A DNA stretch of 64,000 nt from a virus: IMG/VR virus record IMGVR_UViG_3300013094_000017, positions 1 through 64,000 of that record. One strand, written 5' to 3'. A program made the translations under genes and the position numbers. The notes beneath the pieces were generated by a model. It worked only from the letters and a program-made list of their open reading frames with translations. It did no database searches and had not been told where the DNA came from. Positions 47,318 to 55,942 of the stretch are shown here, in pieces; within the stretch, counting starts at the first letter, position 1; each line of letters starts with the position of its first letter.

Positions 47318-49588
47318 ATGTTAGAACCAAATAAAGATTTAGCACGCATCTTTGAAAACGCAATTACTGAAGCTAGCGTTAGAAATCACGAATATCTTAC
47401 CCTTGAACACTTCCTATATGGTCTAGTAATGGATAAGAAATTTGCTGCCTTATTAGATGAATACGGTGCCGACGTAGGTGAACTACGCAGCGACCTAACT
47501 ACTTTCATCGATGAAAACCTAAGAGACATTGCAAACTTACCAGAAGGTGCTCGTCCTAAGAAAACCAACACTATCGAACGTATGTTAAATCGTGCATTTA
47601 CACAGGTGTTATTCAGCGGTCGTCAACTTATTGAACCAGTCGATTGTATGATCAGTTTGTTCTCAGAAAAACAAAGTCACGCAAATTACTTTATGCGCAA
47701 GGCCAATATTGAAAAAGATACGTTCTTAGAATTCGTAACTAAAGAAACAGATATCGTTGAAGAAAAAGAAGGCGCAAGTGAAGTATCAGATCGTCAACTT
47801 GAAAAATTCTTAATTCAATATTGTGCTAATCTTACAGCCAAAGCTAAATCAAAACAAATTGATCCAGTCATTGGCCGTGAAAAAGAAATTGAAGAACTTA
47901 CATTAATCCTAGCTCGTCGACATAAATCAAACGTTATGTTAATTGGTGATCCAGGTGTAGGTAAGACTGCTATTGCAGAAGGAGTAGCACGTAAGATTAT
48001 CGAAGGTAATGTTCCTAACTTTATCAAAGACCATTCTGTATATTCATTAGATATTGGTGCAATGTTAGCTGGTAGTAAATATCGCGGTGATTTTGAAGAA
48101 CGTCTAAAGAATGTTATCTCAGCACTTGAAAAGAAAAAGAATTGTATCTTATTCATCGACGAAGCACACATGATGTCAGGTGCCGGCGCAGTTAGTGGCG
48201 GAGCAAATGATATGAGTAACATGCTTAAACCTGCACTAGGTAAAGGTACTATTAAAGTTATTGCTAGTACCACTTGGGAAGAGTTCCGTAAACACTTTGA
48301 AAAAGATCGCGCTCTAATGCGCCGCTTCCAAAAGGTTATGGTTAATGAGCCAGATGAAGCAACCTGCATTAAGATTGTCAAGGGCCTACGCAAGTATTAC
48401 GAAAAACATCATAATGTTAAGATTACTAATCAAGCTATTATTGATTCAGTTAAGTACAGTACAAAATATATGAGCGATAAGAAGCTTCCAGATAAAGCAT
48501 TTGACTTGATTGACTGTGCAGGCGCTCGATTTAAAATGCGTGATGAAGAAGGTGGCATTGTTGATCACGATGAAATCTTGTTTGAAGTTAGCCGTATTAC
48601 AGGTCTTCCGTTAGATCAAATTGCTGCTAAAGAAAACAAAAACCTACGCGATCTTGAAAAGAATATGAAAAACAAAGTGTTTGGCCAAGAAAAAGCAATT
48701 GAAGTATTGTTAGATAAGATCTTTATTGCACAAGCAGGATTGAAATCATTGAACAAGCCAATTGGTAGTTTCTTATTTACAGGGCCAACAGGTGTTGGTA
48801 AGACAGAGGCAGCTAAACAACTAGCGGCTAATATGAATGTTGAACTTGTACGTTTTGACATGAGTGAATACCAAGAACAACACTCAGTGGCTAAGTTTAT
48901 TGGTAGCCCTCCAGGTTATGTAGGATTTGAAGATAATGCCGGTCAGTTAGTTACTAAACTACAAGAACATCCAAATGCTATCTTGTTGTTTGATGAAGTA
49001 GAAAAAGCACACCCAAGTGTGTTAACTATCTTGTTAGGCCTAATGGACAATGGGTTTGTTACCGGTAGTAATGGTAAGAAAGCAGACGGTCGTAACTCGA
49101 TTATTATTATGACCAGTAACTTAGGTGCCAGCGATGCTGAGAAGAACAGTGTCGGTTTTGGTAGTTTAGAGCGTGATGGTGACCCTAAGGATGCTATTAA
49201 CAAGTTCTTTGCTCCGGAATTCCGCAATCGTTTAGATGGTATGATCCGCTTTGGCAAACTTGATCACGAAACAATGGTTAAAGTTGTTAAGAAATTCATG
49301 GACGATCTTAATGTATTGGTTAAAGAACGTAATGTACATGTTAAACCTACAGTTGAAGCAGTTGAATTCTTAATTAAGAAAGGATTTGACAGCAAGATGG
49401 GTGCTCGTCCATTGCAACGTACTATTGATGAGTTTATTAAGAAACCGTTGAGTAAAGAGATCTTATTTGGTCGACTAGTAAACGGCGGCATTGTTGAGAT
49501 TGGTGCTACTGATACTGAACTTACTTTAAACTATGTTGATGTGCTGCCATTGTTGGATAAGCCAAAAGCAGTTGAAGAAAGTCAATAA
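47318..49588 (+). CDS. ClpA/ClpC-like AAA+ unfoldase
   Basis: 756 residues, the size of ClpA. N-terminal Clp repeat region (MLEPNKDLARIFENAI, EHFLYGLVMD), first AAA domain with GDPGVGKTAIAEGVA and LFIDEAHMMSGAGAVSGG, second with FTGPTGVGKTEAAKQ, FDEVEKAHPSVL and GARPLQRTID. No ClpB middle coiled coil. NSVGFGS near residue 611 fits the [ILV]G[FL] loop that docks on ClpP. The phage ClpP (18617) is the likely partner. It may degrade host regulators or process virion proteins. Confidence 0.92.
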   Translation: MLEPNKDLARIFENAITEASVRNHEYLTLEHFLYGLVMDKKFAALLDEYGADVGELRSDLTTFIDENLRDIANLPEGARPKKTNTIERMLNRAFTQVLFSGRQLIEPVDCMISLFSEKQSHANYFMRKANIEKDTFLEFVTKETDIVEEKEGASEVSDRQLEKFLIQYCANLTAKAKSKQIDPVIGREKEIEELTLILARRHKSNVMLIGDPGVGKTAIAEGVARKIIEGNVPNFIKDHSVYSLDIGAMLAGSKYRGDFEERLKNVISALEKKKNCILFIDEAHMMSGAGAVSGGANDMSNMLKPALGKGTIKVIASTTWEEFRKHFEKDRALMRRFQKVMVNEPDEATCIKIVKGLRKYYEKHHNVKITNQAIIDSVKYSTKYMSDKKLPDKAFDLIDCAGARFKMRDEEGGIVDHDEILFEVSRITGLPLDQIAAKENKNLRDLEKNMKNKVFGQEKAIEVLLDKIFIAQAGLKSLNKPIGSFLFTGPTGVGKTEAAKQLAANMNVELVRFDMSEYQEQHSVAKFIGSPPGYVGFEDNAGQLVTKLQEHPNAILLFDEVEKAHPSVLTILLGLMDNGFVTGSNGKKADGRNSIIIMTSNLGASDAEKNSVGFGSLERDGDPKDAINKFFAPEFRNRLDGMIRFGKLDHETMVKVVKKFMDDLNVLVKERNVHVKPTVEAVEFLIKKGFDSKMGARPLQRTIDEFIKKPLSKEILFGRLVNGGIVEIGATDTELTLNYVDVLPLLDKPKAVEESQ

Positions 49589-49594
49589 AGGTAG

Positions 49595-49602
49595 CATAAA
49601 TA
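49595..49602 (+). promoter_or_regulatory. Late-type box CATAAATA
   Basis: 20 nt before the ATG at 49623. Confidence 0.55.
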
Positions 49603-49622
49603 CTGCATCAGGATAATATACT

Positions 49623-50042
49623 ATGCCAGCATTAAGCTCACCATTTACTTTCATTATTAACTCAGGTACTTTCACTGCTACCTCAGTCGTTATACCATCA
49701 GCGGCTTATGCACCAGATGGAAGTACACTGTTTAACTCAATACCAGAAAAAGGCGATGGCTATTTCGGAGCCGCAGACGGTTTACACACAGTAACCTACA
49801 CAGTGACTCCGAATTTTGCTGGTACACTGACTATGCAGGCAACATTAGCAGTTACTCCAGTCGAATCAGATTGGTTTAATGTGGCTAACACTTCAGTAGA
49901 ATATGTTTGGCCTATTGTGCCGGCAACAACTACAACCAACTACTGTAACTTTACAGGTAACTTTGTTTGGGTGCGTGCGCAGGTATTCCGCACAGTTGAC
50001 CAACCAAACGGCACCTTAGAGTTTATCAACTATAACCACTAA
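49623..50042 (+). CDS. Late protein, probable virion component
   Basis: 139 residues, beta-rich and Thr-rich (SPFTFIINSGTFTATSVV, VRAQVFRTVDQPNGTLEFI). It has its own late box. Resembles small virion or decoration proteins but I cannot assign it. Confidence 0.65.
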   Translation: MPALSSPFTFIINSGTFTATSVVIPSAAYAPDGSTLFNSIPEKGDGYFGAADGLHTVTYTVTPNFAGTLTMQATLAVTPVESDWFNVANTSVEYVWPIVPATTTTNYCNFTGNFVWVRAQVFRTVDQPNGTLEFINYNH

Positions 50043-50063
50043 TTGTTTCTTCGAATAAAACAG

Positions 50064-50071
50064 TATAAATA
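50064..50071 (+). promoter_or_regulatory. T4-type late box TATAAATA
   Basis: Exact TATAAATA, 18 nt before the ATG at 50090. Likely promoter for the 50.1-55.5 kb block. Confidence 0.7.
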
Positions 50072-50089
50072 CTCCATCGGAGTATTAAT

Positions 50090-50485
50090 ATGAAATTATA
50101 CGAATTTTTTGGTGTACCAACTTACGAATCAGATCCAGACAAAGATAGTCGGGATGACGTAAATGGACAAACACAAGCAGATAAAGATAAACTTGCCGAC
50201 GAAGTATATTGGTATATCTTAGATCACGATCAATTACACAAAGACTATTTCGTTCCATTAGCGAAAGAAATATCAGACAAACAAAAAGCAAAAGAGTTTG
50301 ATCACGGTGGTTACATTAAGAAGTGGATGCCGATGATTAATAAAGGTTGCATGGAGTTCTATAAAGAAGCTAAAATGGATCGTGATCCAAGAGACATTTT
50401 TCCTTTAGATATGCGTAAAGCATTATGTCATAGAATAGCAGAACAACATCATACTGATATAGAACAAGGTGCATACAAGACATAA
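50090..50485 (+). CDS. Late protein with capsid-targeting-like N-terminus
   Basis: 131 residues. MKLYEFFGVPTYES resembles the short N-terminal signal of T4 internal head proteins. The body is charged and helical with His, Asp and Tyr. First gene under an exact late box. The next gene starts at its stop (TAATG). Confidence 0.7.
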   Translation: MKLYEFFGVPTYESDPDKDSRDDVNGQTQADKDKLADEVYWYILDHDQLHKDYFVPLAKEISDKQKAKEFDHGGYIKKWMPMINKGCMEFYKEAKMDRDPRDIFPLDMRKALCHRIAEQHHTDIEQGAYKT

Positions 50486-51468
50486 TGCTATTATCCGAAT
50501 TATTCCACCATAAAAAGAAACTAATAGAAGGCGGCAACGTATTTGCAGGCAAGACCACCTCTATTAAGCTCGAACACATTAAACCAACTTTAGATGCGTA
50601 CTTTGCAGAATTAAAACATCTGTTCCCAAAGAAAGCAGGCATATTTAACGAACAACATTTTGTTCCGCTCGGTTCAGTTGGTAAGAAAGCAGTATCAGGT
50701 GACATTGATCTTGGTGTTAGTGCCAGTGAACTTGTTGATAAAGAAATGAGCGATGCCAGTATAGCCGAATGGGGTATTGATCCCAAAGATGTTGCAGCAG
50801 AAGCAGAAGCCTTGCAAAAACGTGCTAGAAGTTCTACTCCAGAACAATCACGCATGAAAGCATTTAATAAATGCCTAGTACGTTATATTAATGCACATGC
50901 CCCGACATTACACTGCGATGAAACAAAAGTAACCAACGGTAATCTATTTGGATTATTTCCGCAGATAGACGAACAAGGCAATCACGTGGGCAGTGGTGTG
51001 CAAATTGATTGGATGATTGGAGATCTAAATTGGCTACGTTTCAGCTATCATTCAGCAGCATATCCAGAAGGGTCTAATGTTAAAGGTCTACACCGTACGC
51101 AATTAATGTTATCAGCGTTCCAAGTGGCAGGACTATCATTTAATCACGTTGATGGTGTTAAAGATAAAGCAACTGGAGAGATTATTGCTCGGGATCCAGA
51201 TCAAGCATTGACCATACTAGGACAACGTCTAGGATTTAAGATAACACAAGCAGATGCAGAAGATTATTATAAACTACATAATCTATTCAAAGCAAAAATG
51301 CGCCCAGAAGAATATAGTGCATTGCTAAACATCTACTTTAAGATATTAGACAGTACTCGCGCAGATATTCCTGACGATTTACAAGACGAATGGCGCAAAC
51401 GTCAATCGGCATTGGGCCTAACAGGTAAGTTCCTACCTGATAATTCAGCATTAAAGGTGAGACAATGA
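50485..51468 (+). CDS. Nucleotidyltransferase-fold protein
   Basis: 327 residues. The first part holds PLGSVGKKAVSGDIDLGV (about residues 61-78), the G-S...DxD signature of polymerase-beta-type nucleotidyltransferases. A third acidic residue could lie in VQIDWMIGDLNW. These enzymes add nucleotides to RNA, proteins or small molecules. The start MLLSELFHHKKKLIEGG is a possible capsid-targeting signal with an LIE cleavage site. It directly precedes a second such enzyme. Substrate unknown. Confidence 0.78.
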   Translation: MLLSELFHHKKKLIEGGNVFAGKTTSIKLEHIKPTLDAYFAELKHLFPKKAGIFNEQHFVPLGSVGKKAVSGDIDLGVSASELVDKEMSDASIAEWGIDPKDVAAEAEALQKRARSSTPEQSRMKAFNKCLVRYINAHAPTLHCDETKVTNGNLFGLFPQIDEQGNHVGSGVQIDWMIGDLNWLRFSYHSAAYPEGSNVKGLHRTQLMLSAFQVAGLSFNHVDGVKDKATGEIIARDPDQALTILGQRLGFKITQADAEDYYKLHNLFKAKMRPEEYSALLNIYFKILDSTRADIPDDLQDEWRKRQSALGLTGKFLPDNSALKVRQ

Positions 51469-54416
51469 GCGGAGTGGCCGGGGCAGATCGCATAAAGAGT
51501 CGTAACGATTTCAAGCAATTTCTTGCTTCCTATCAAAAACTGATTGCAAAGTTTCCTGGCTTTGTGTCAATGAACACCAGCGGAAGTTATAACAGCGATC
51601 CAAGTAAAAATGATTTTGGTGATATTGATCTTATTGTACACATTAAGTCAGATAAAGATAAACCTACTGTAAAGAAAGAACTACAAGCGTTCTTACAAGC
51701 ACAACCAGATACAGTTATTGTTCCGTTTACATCAGAGAAGCATGCCGGCAAACGTTCATACAATGCAGGTGAGCTAGTATCAGTTCGATATCATGATGAT
51801 CAATTAGGGTATTCGGCACAGATTGATAATATTGTTGCCCTAGACGAATCTGAAGCATCATTCAAGCAACAGTTCTTAGATTTGCCTGCTGAAAAGCAAG
51901 GACTAATTCTAGGCCTAGTTAAGATTGCTACAATTGAAACAGATCCTCAGAGGTTATTCAAAAGCCTGGGCATTACTGCACCGGTGCTTACACAACCAAA
52001 TGAAGAATACGAGTTTAATCTAAGCTCAGTTGAACTACAATTACGCAAGGTTACTTACAAACCAGGTACCTACGAACAAATTGGTCGCGAAGTTATTTGG
52101 ACTAGTCGCAATTTTGACGATCTAAAGAAAGTATTATATCAATACAACCTAGATGCAGACTTTGATACACTGTTAGCACGTAGCAAACAGGTAATCAAAA
52201 ATCCACGTAGCAATGCTCGTATGCAGGGTGTGTTTAGTAGTATGATTACAGTTAAATCAGGCGAGGTTGGCACTGCCAAAGGTGCCGGCAAAGAGGCTGC
52301 ATTGGGCAAAATACAACAAACATTCCGCGAAGATGTATTCAAATGGACTGATTATGAAAATATAGACAACATGGATGATAGACTACATCTTGCCGAAACG
52401 TATTTTACAACTAATGATAATTTATTTGAATCCAATGAGTCCCATGCTACTAATTATTTCTTAAGTTTACGATCAGATGCTAATAATCCAGAAAAAAATA
52501 AAAAATATATTACAGTACTATTAGGATTAGTAGGTAATAGAATTATAAAAATGCAACCAATAGAATTTGGCACTTTTATAAAAAAACAAAACGATATATT
52601 CTATATTCAATATGATAACGGTCAGATAGCAAAATTTCCGTCCGAATCAACTCAAACTAAATTAATAGCAAAAACATTTCTATTCGATACTGTTCCTTCA
52701 TATGATAAATTTAGGTCAGAAATTATGATGAAATTCAATACATCACTTCCTCCGGTTAATGAAAATCACAAGGACTACAGCTCAAAAATAAAAGAAAGCC
52801 GCTTGCTGAGAGAGATGATCAAACCACAGGCAAACACAGTGGTTTTTGCATTTGGTCGTTTTCAACCGCCTACAATTGGTCACGAGTTGCTCATTAATAC
52901 AGTAAAGAACACCGCGGCAGGAAAGAGCGCAGATTACGTCATTTATGCTTCAAAAACACAAGATTCTAAGACAAATCCATTGTCAATTAATCAAAAAATG
53001 CACTATTTAAACCTGGCATTTCCAGGTACTAACTTTGCTGCCGCTAATGCCGAAGTACGTACATTTATAGAGGCAGCAAAGATCCTTAATAACCGATATA
53101 AGAATCTTATTATGGTAGCTGGTTCAGATCGTGTACAAGCATTTGAAGAAACACTAAACAAATACAATGGCACCGAATACAATTACGATACAATCAAAGT
53201 AGTGTCAGCAGGTGAGCGTGATCCAGATTCAGATAGTGCAGCAGGTATGAGTGCAACTAAAATGCGCGAAGCCGCAGTAGCAGGTGATCTAAAACTGTTT
53301 ATGAGTGGCCTCCCAAAAACTATCGGTACTAAGGATGCCGAACAGTTGATGAAAGATATACAACAAGGATTGGTTAAACAACCAAAGACTAATATGAAAG
53401 CAAAAGAAATTACTCCAGTGGCAGAAGGCAATGAAATGTCAGATGCAGCACAGGCTAGAGAATTGATCGGTCGTGCTATGTCCAATCGCAATGAACGTCA
53501 AAAGTATTTTGACTTTATTAAATTCTTAATTAAAAAGAACGGCAAGGATTATGGTATTCAAGTACATCAACTTGCAACTAAGTTAGCCAAAGAAGGCCAA
53601 GATGGTATGGCAGGTGTAGGTATGGGCAACTATATTGTAGACAAAAGCACAACTAACGAACACATCGTTAAACACGGTAGTGGTTATAGATTGGTTAGTA
53701 AAAAGACAGGTAAGAACTTAGGTGACTTTCCGACTCGTGCTGCCGCAGAAAAACACGAACGAGAAGTACAATACTTTAAACATGCCGGTGAAAGTGTAGA
53801 AACAGACGAAGCAGCAGCGTGGCAAAAATCGTCAGGTAAGAATAAGAACGGTGGCCTTAATAAAAAAGGAGTTGCCAGTTATCGCAGAGAACATCCTGGT
53901 AGCAAACTAAAGACAGCAGTGACCAAAAAGCCTAGTGAATTAAAAGCAGGTAGTAAAGATGCTAAACGTCGCAAGAGTTTTTGCGCTCGTATGAAAGGTA
54001 TGAAGAAACATAACACTAGCTCTAAAACAGCACACGATCCAGATTCACGTATCAATAAATCACTGCGTAAATGGCACTGCGAAAGCATTGAAGAAATGGC
54101 ACAGATGATTGAGAACGCAGAACGTTTCTTAGCCGAAGCCAAGGTCGAAGAAAAGTGGACTAAGAAATACAAAGACAGTATCAACTGTTCTAATCCTAAA
54201 GGCTTTAGTCAAAAGGCACATTGCGCAGGTAAAAAGAAAAACGAAGAAACAGAGATGGAAGAAGCTAAACAACGTTTAGATCCAAAGTGCTGGAAAGGTT
54301 ATAAGAAACAAGGCACTAAGATGAAAGGCAACACTCGTGTAAACAACTGTGTGCCGGTAGACGAAAGCGTAGAAACTACTATAGCTAAACTTATTAAACT
54401 ATTAGAATCAAAATGA
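51465..54416 (+). CDS. Large fusion: nucleotidyltransferase plus HxGH nucleotidylyltransferase
   Basis: 983 residues. (1) About 1-330: nucleotidyltransferase fold with NTSGSYNSDPSKNDFGDIDL near 38-57. (2) About 310-440: an A+T-rich stretch resembling an insert. (3) About 455-640: FAFGRFQPPTIGHE, a GRFQPxTxGH motif of NMN-adenylyl or cytidylyltransferases, with AGMSATKMREA as its second motif. (4) About 640-983: basic tail with repeated Lys/Cys blocks (KRRKSFCARMKGMKKH, SNPKGFSQKAHCAGKKK). T4-like prohead-protease-type sites are scattered (LLREM, FLAEAKV). Overlaps the previous gene. It may be a packaged polyprotein. No single known protein has this order to my knowledge. Confidence 0.8.
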   Translation: MSGVAGADRIKSRNDFKQFLASYQKLIAKFPGFVSMNTSGSYNSDPSKNDFGDIDLIVHIKSDKDKPTVKKELQAFLQAQPDTVIVPFTSEKHAGKRSYNAGELVSVRYHDDQLGYSAQIDNIVALDESEASFKQQFLDLPAEKQGLILGLVKIATIETDPQRLFKSLGITAPVLTQPNEEYEFNLSSVELQLRKVTYKPGTYEQIGREVIWTSRNFDDLKKVLYQYNLDADFDTLLARSKQVIKNPRSNARMQGVFSSMITVKSGEVGTAKGAGKEAALGKIQQTFREDVFKWTDYENIDNMDDRLHLAETYFTTNDNLFESNESHATNYFLSLRSDANNPEKNKKYITVLLGLVGNRIIKMQPIEFGTFIKKQNDIFYIQYDNGQIAKFPSESTQTKLIAKTFLFDTVPSYDKFRSEIMMKFNTSLPPVNENHKDYSSKIKESRLLREMIKPQANTVVFAFGRFQPPTIGHELLINTVKNTAAGKSADYVIYASKTQDSKTNPLSINQKMHYLNLAFPGTNFAAANAEVRTFIEAAKILNNRYKNLIMVAGSDRVQAFEETLNKYNGTEYNYDTIKVVSAGERDPDSDSAAGMSATKMREAAVAGDLKLFMSGLPKTIGTKDAEQLMKDIQQGLVKQPKTNMKAKEITPVAEGNEMSDAAQARELIGRAMSNRNERQKYFDFIKFLIKKNGKDYGIQVHQLATKLAKEGQDGMAGVGMGNYIVDKSTTNEHIVKHGSGYRLVSKKTGKNLGDFPTRAAAEKHEREVQYFKHAGESVETDEAAAWQKSSGKNKNGGLNKKGVASYRREHPGSKLKTAVTKKPSELKAGSKDAKRRKSFCARMKGMKKHNTSSKTAHDPDSRINKSLRKWHCESIEEMAQMIENAERFLAEAKVEEKWTKKYKDSINCSNPKGFSQKAHCAGKKKNEETEMEEAKQRLDPKCWKGYKKQGTKMKGNTRVNNCVPVDESVETTIAKLIKLLESK

Positions 54417-54688
54417 AACAGTTCTACATTACCAAAGAAAATATAACACAAAATCATCCAGATGATTGCTATCTTGCTCCTGAGGATCCTATCCAAGAAT
54501 TAAAGATTGCTGCTATGATGGGTGGTCTTGGTGCACAGGCAAGGCTCGACGAATATAAAGCAAAGGTAGCCGAGACAAATAAGGTAAATACTGGCAGTAT
54601 CGACAAAGCCAAATATATGAAAGATAACAACATCAAGCCCGGCACGCCTGCCTGGTTTGAGCTATGGTTTGGCAGACAAGGAAAATAG
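54413..54688 (+). CDS. Small conserved late protein
   Basis: 91 residues, MKQFYITKENITQNHP start, helical. Overlaps the previous stop by 4 nt. Ends in PGTPAWFELWFGRQGK, possibly a binding motif. Function unknown; part of the 50-55.5 kb late block. Confidence 0.65.
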   Translation: MKQFYITKENITQNHPDDCYLAPEDPIQELKIAAMMGGLGAQARLDEYKAKVAETNKVNTGSIDKAKYMKDNNIKPGTPAWFELWFGRQGK

Positions 54689-54689
54689 A

Positions 54690-55055
54690 ATGAGAGCATA
54701 CGAATTTATGAGAGAAGCCCGCGACTTTAAGGGCGGAAAAGGAATGAAATCAGATCAATCTGGCGCTATTCCAAACTCGCATGTTTATCCAGAATTAGAC
54801 AATAGTTCAGGATATATGGCCTATAGATTTGGAATAGCCTTAGCTGGTATGCCTGATCAAAAGATGGATGTCGCTGGCCCAACTGGATTGAAACTAGTAT
54901 CTATCGGATACACACCAGCAGATGAAGAAATCCTGCAAGCAGCAGCAGATTTAATCGGAACTCCGCGTGTTCGCTTAACTCCAAATGGTAGTACTGAATC
55001 ACCAGGCACTAACTCTGCTAGCCCAGTTCCAGATAGGAAGAAATTAAAGAAATGA
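54690..55055 (+). CDS. Late protein with capsid-targeting-like N-terminus
   Basis: 121 residues from ATG 54690. MRAYEFMREARDFKGGKG resembles the T4 internal-protein signal (MKTYQEFIAEA). The body has ADEEILQAAADLIGTPRVRL and a Ser/Pro tail. Probably packaged with the head (inference). Confidence 0.65.
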   Translation: MRAYEFMREARDFKGGKGMKSDQSGAIPNSHVYPELDNSSGYMAYRFGIALAGMPDQKMDVAGPTGLKLVSIGYTPADEEILQAAADLIGTPRVRLTPNGSTESPGTNSASPVPDRKKLKK

Positions 55056-55510
55056 AAATAAACGAAATCTTAGAAGCACAAGAACGTCCATTGCCTAAAA
55101 CTGATCTACGTGTAGGCGATCATGTTACAGCAGACACAAGCAAAGAACAATATCCAGGTGGTCATAAATCACGCACGGGCAAAGTAACCCGTGTTGGACA
55201 AACTGGTGTACACATTCAACCAGATGACGGTGGTGAGCGTGAATATCATCCTTACAAGATCGTAAAGAAAACTTCAGGGGTAGAAGAATCAGCAACAGCA
55301 GGTGCTACATCAAGCGGCTCTATTGCAACTGTGGTAAATCCGCAACTTAGTCCAGGTAAAGCACGCGGTAAGAAATCTTACACAGGCAGTCCAGGTCAAA
55401 GTGGTACTAAAGCACCACCGCAACCTAAACCGAAAGCACAAAAACCAACAGATAATGCATTGAATATGAAAGGTACTAGCATATTCGGTGGTCCAGCAAT
55501 TAAACGATAA
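55052..55510 (+). CDS. Late protein with SH3-like region and basic tail
   Basis: 152 residues. MKINEILEAQERP may be a short targeting signal with an ILE cleavage site. A small beta barrel (LRVGDHVTADTSK, GKVTRVGQTGVHIQPDDGG) is followed by a Gly/Lys/Pro tail. Overlaps the previous gene. The barrel could bind nucleic acid or protein. Confidence 0.65.
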   Translation: MKINEILEAQERPLPKTDLRVGDHVTADTSKEQYPGGHKSRTGKVTRVGQTGVHIQPDDGGEREYHPYKIVKKTSGVEESATAGATSSGSIATVVNPQLSPGKARGKKSYTGSPGQSGTKAPPQPKPKAQKPTDNALNMKGTSIFGGPAIKR

Positions 55511-55517
55511 CCCCCAA

Positions 55518-55552
55518 AAAGGTCAGATAACCTAAAAAATTATTTGACCTTT
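55518..55552 (+). terminator. Terminator sharing sequence with the dsbA promoter
   Basis: AAAGGTCA (55518-55525) pairs with TGACCTTT (55545-55552) around a 19-nt A/T-rich loop, then TTCC TTTT. The 3' arm overlaps the -35 box TTGACC. Confidence 0.6.
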
Positions 55553-55572
55553 CCTTTTCAACCCTATATACT
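55544..55572 (+). promoter_or_regulatory. Sigma70-like promoter overlapping a terminator
   Basis: TTGACC, 17-bp spacer, TATACT. Drives the DsbA-like gene and possibly the polymerase. Confidence 0.75.
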
Positions 55573-55595
55573 AGTATGACTAACAAGGAGATATT

Positions 55596-55871
55596 ATGAG
55601 TAAAGCGTTTGGCGATCCAGAAAAAATTAAGATTAAACAAATTGTCTCAGAAGGTATGACTGTAATGCAAGAGATTGCTGACCTAACAGAAGGACTAAAT
55701 GAAACCATTAAAGCAATTGCAGAAGAATTAGATGTAAAACCGAGTGTTATTAAGAAAGCAATTAAAATTGCACAAAAAGATCAATGGGATCAAGTATTCC
55801 GTGAGTTTGATGATTTAGAAACAATCGTAGATATCAGTGGACACGCAAATCGTCTAACCGATTCCGAATAA
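55596..55871 (+). CDS. DsbA-like DNA-binding protein
   Basis: 91 residues, close to the 89 of T4 DsbA. The helix-rich core DLTEGLNETIKAIAEELDVK followed by PSVIKKAIKIAQK matches the T4-like double-stranded-DNA-binding protein family linked to late transcription. AAGGAG precedes the ATG. It lies just before the polymerase gene. Confidence 0.8.
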   Translation: MSKAFGDPEKIKIKQIVSEGMTVMQEIADLTEGLNETIKAIAEELDVKPSVIKKAIKIAQKDQWDQVFREFDDLETIVDISGHANRLTDSE

Positions 55872-55897
55872 CAATAAATAAAAACGAGAAAGGTTCC

Positions 55898-55913
55898 GCG
55901 AGCCATAAGTCGC
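55898..55913 (+). promoter_or_regulatory. Hairpin 1 of polymerase leader (operator candidate)
   Basis: Stem GCGA/TCGC with the 8-nt loop GCCATAAG. First of two hairpins with the same loop in front of gene 43. T4 gp43 represses its own mRNA by binding a hairpin with an 8-nt loop at this place. Confidence 0.6.
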
Positions 55914-55926
55914 ATTTTGAAGGTCA

Positions 55927-55942
55927 GCCAGCCATAAGTGGT
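55927..55942 (+). promoter_or_regulatory. Hairpin 2 of polymerase leader (operator candidate)
   Basis: Stem GCCA/TGGT (one G-U) with an identical 8-nt loop GCCATAAG. It ends 3 nt before the AGGAG ribosome site of the polymerase gene, well placed to block translation. Confidence 0.6.

Noticed and set aside
47815-49491. Long reverse frames opposite the Clp ATPase gene
   Set aside because: Typical shadows of a highly biased coding strand; no motifs or ribosome sites.
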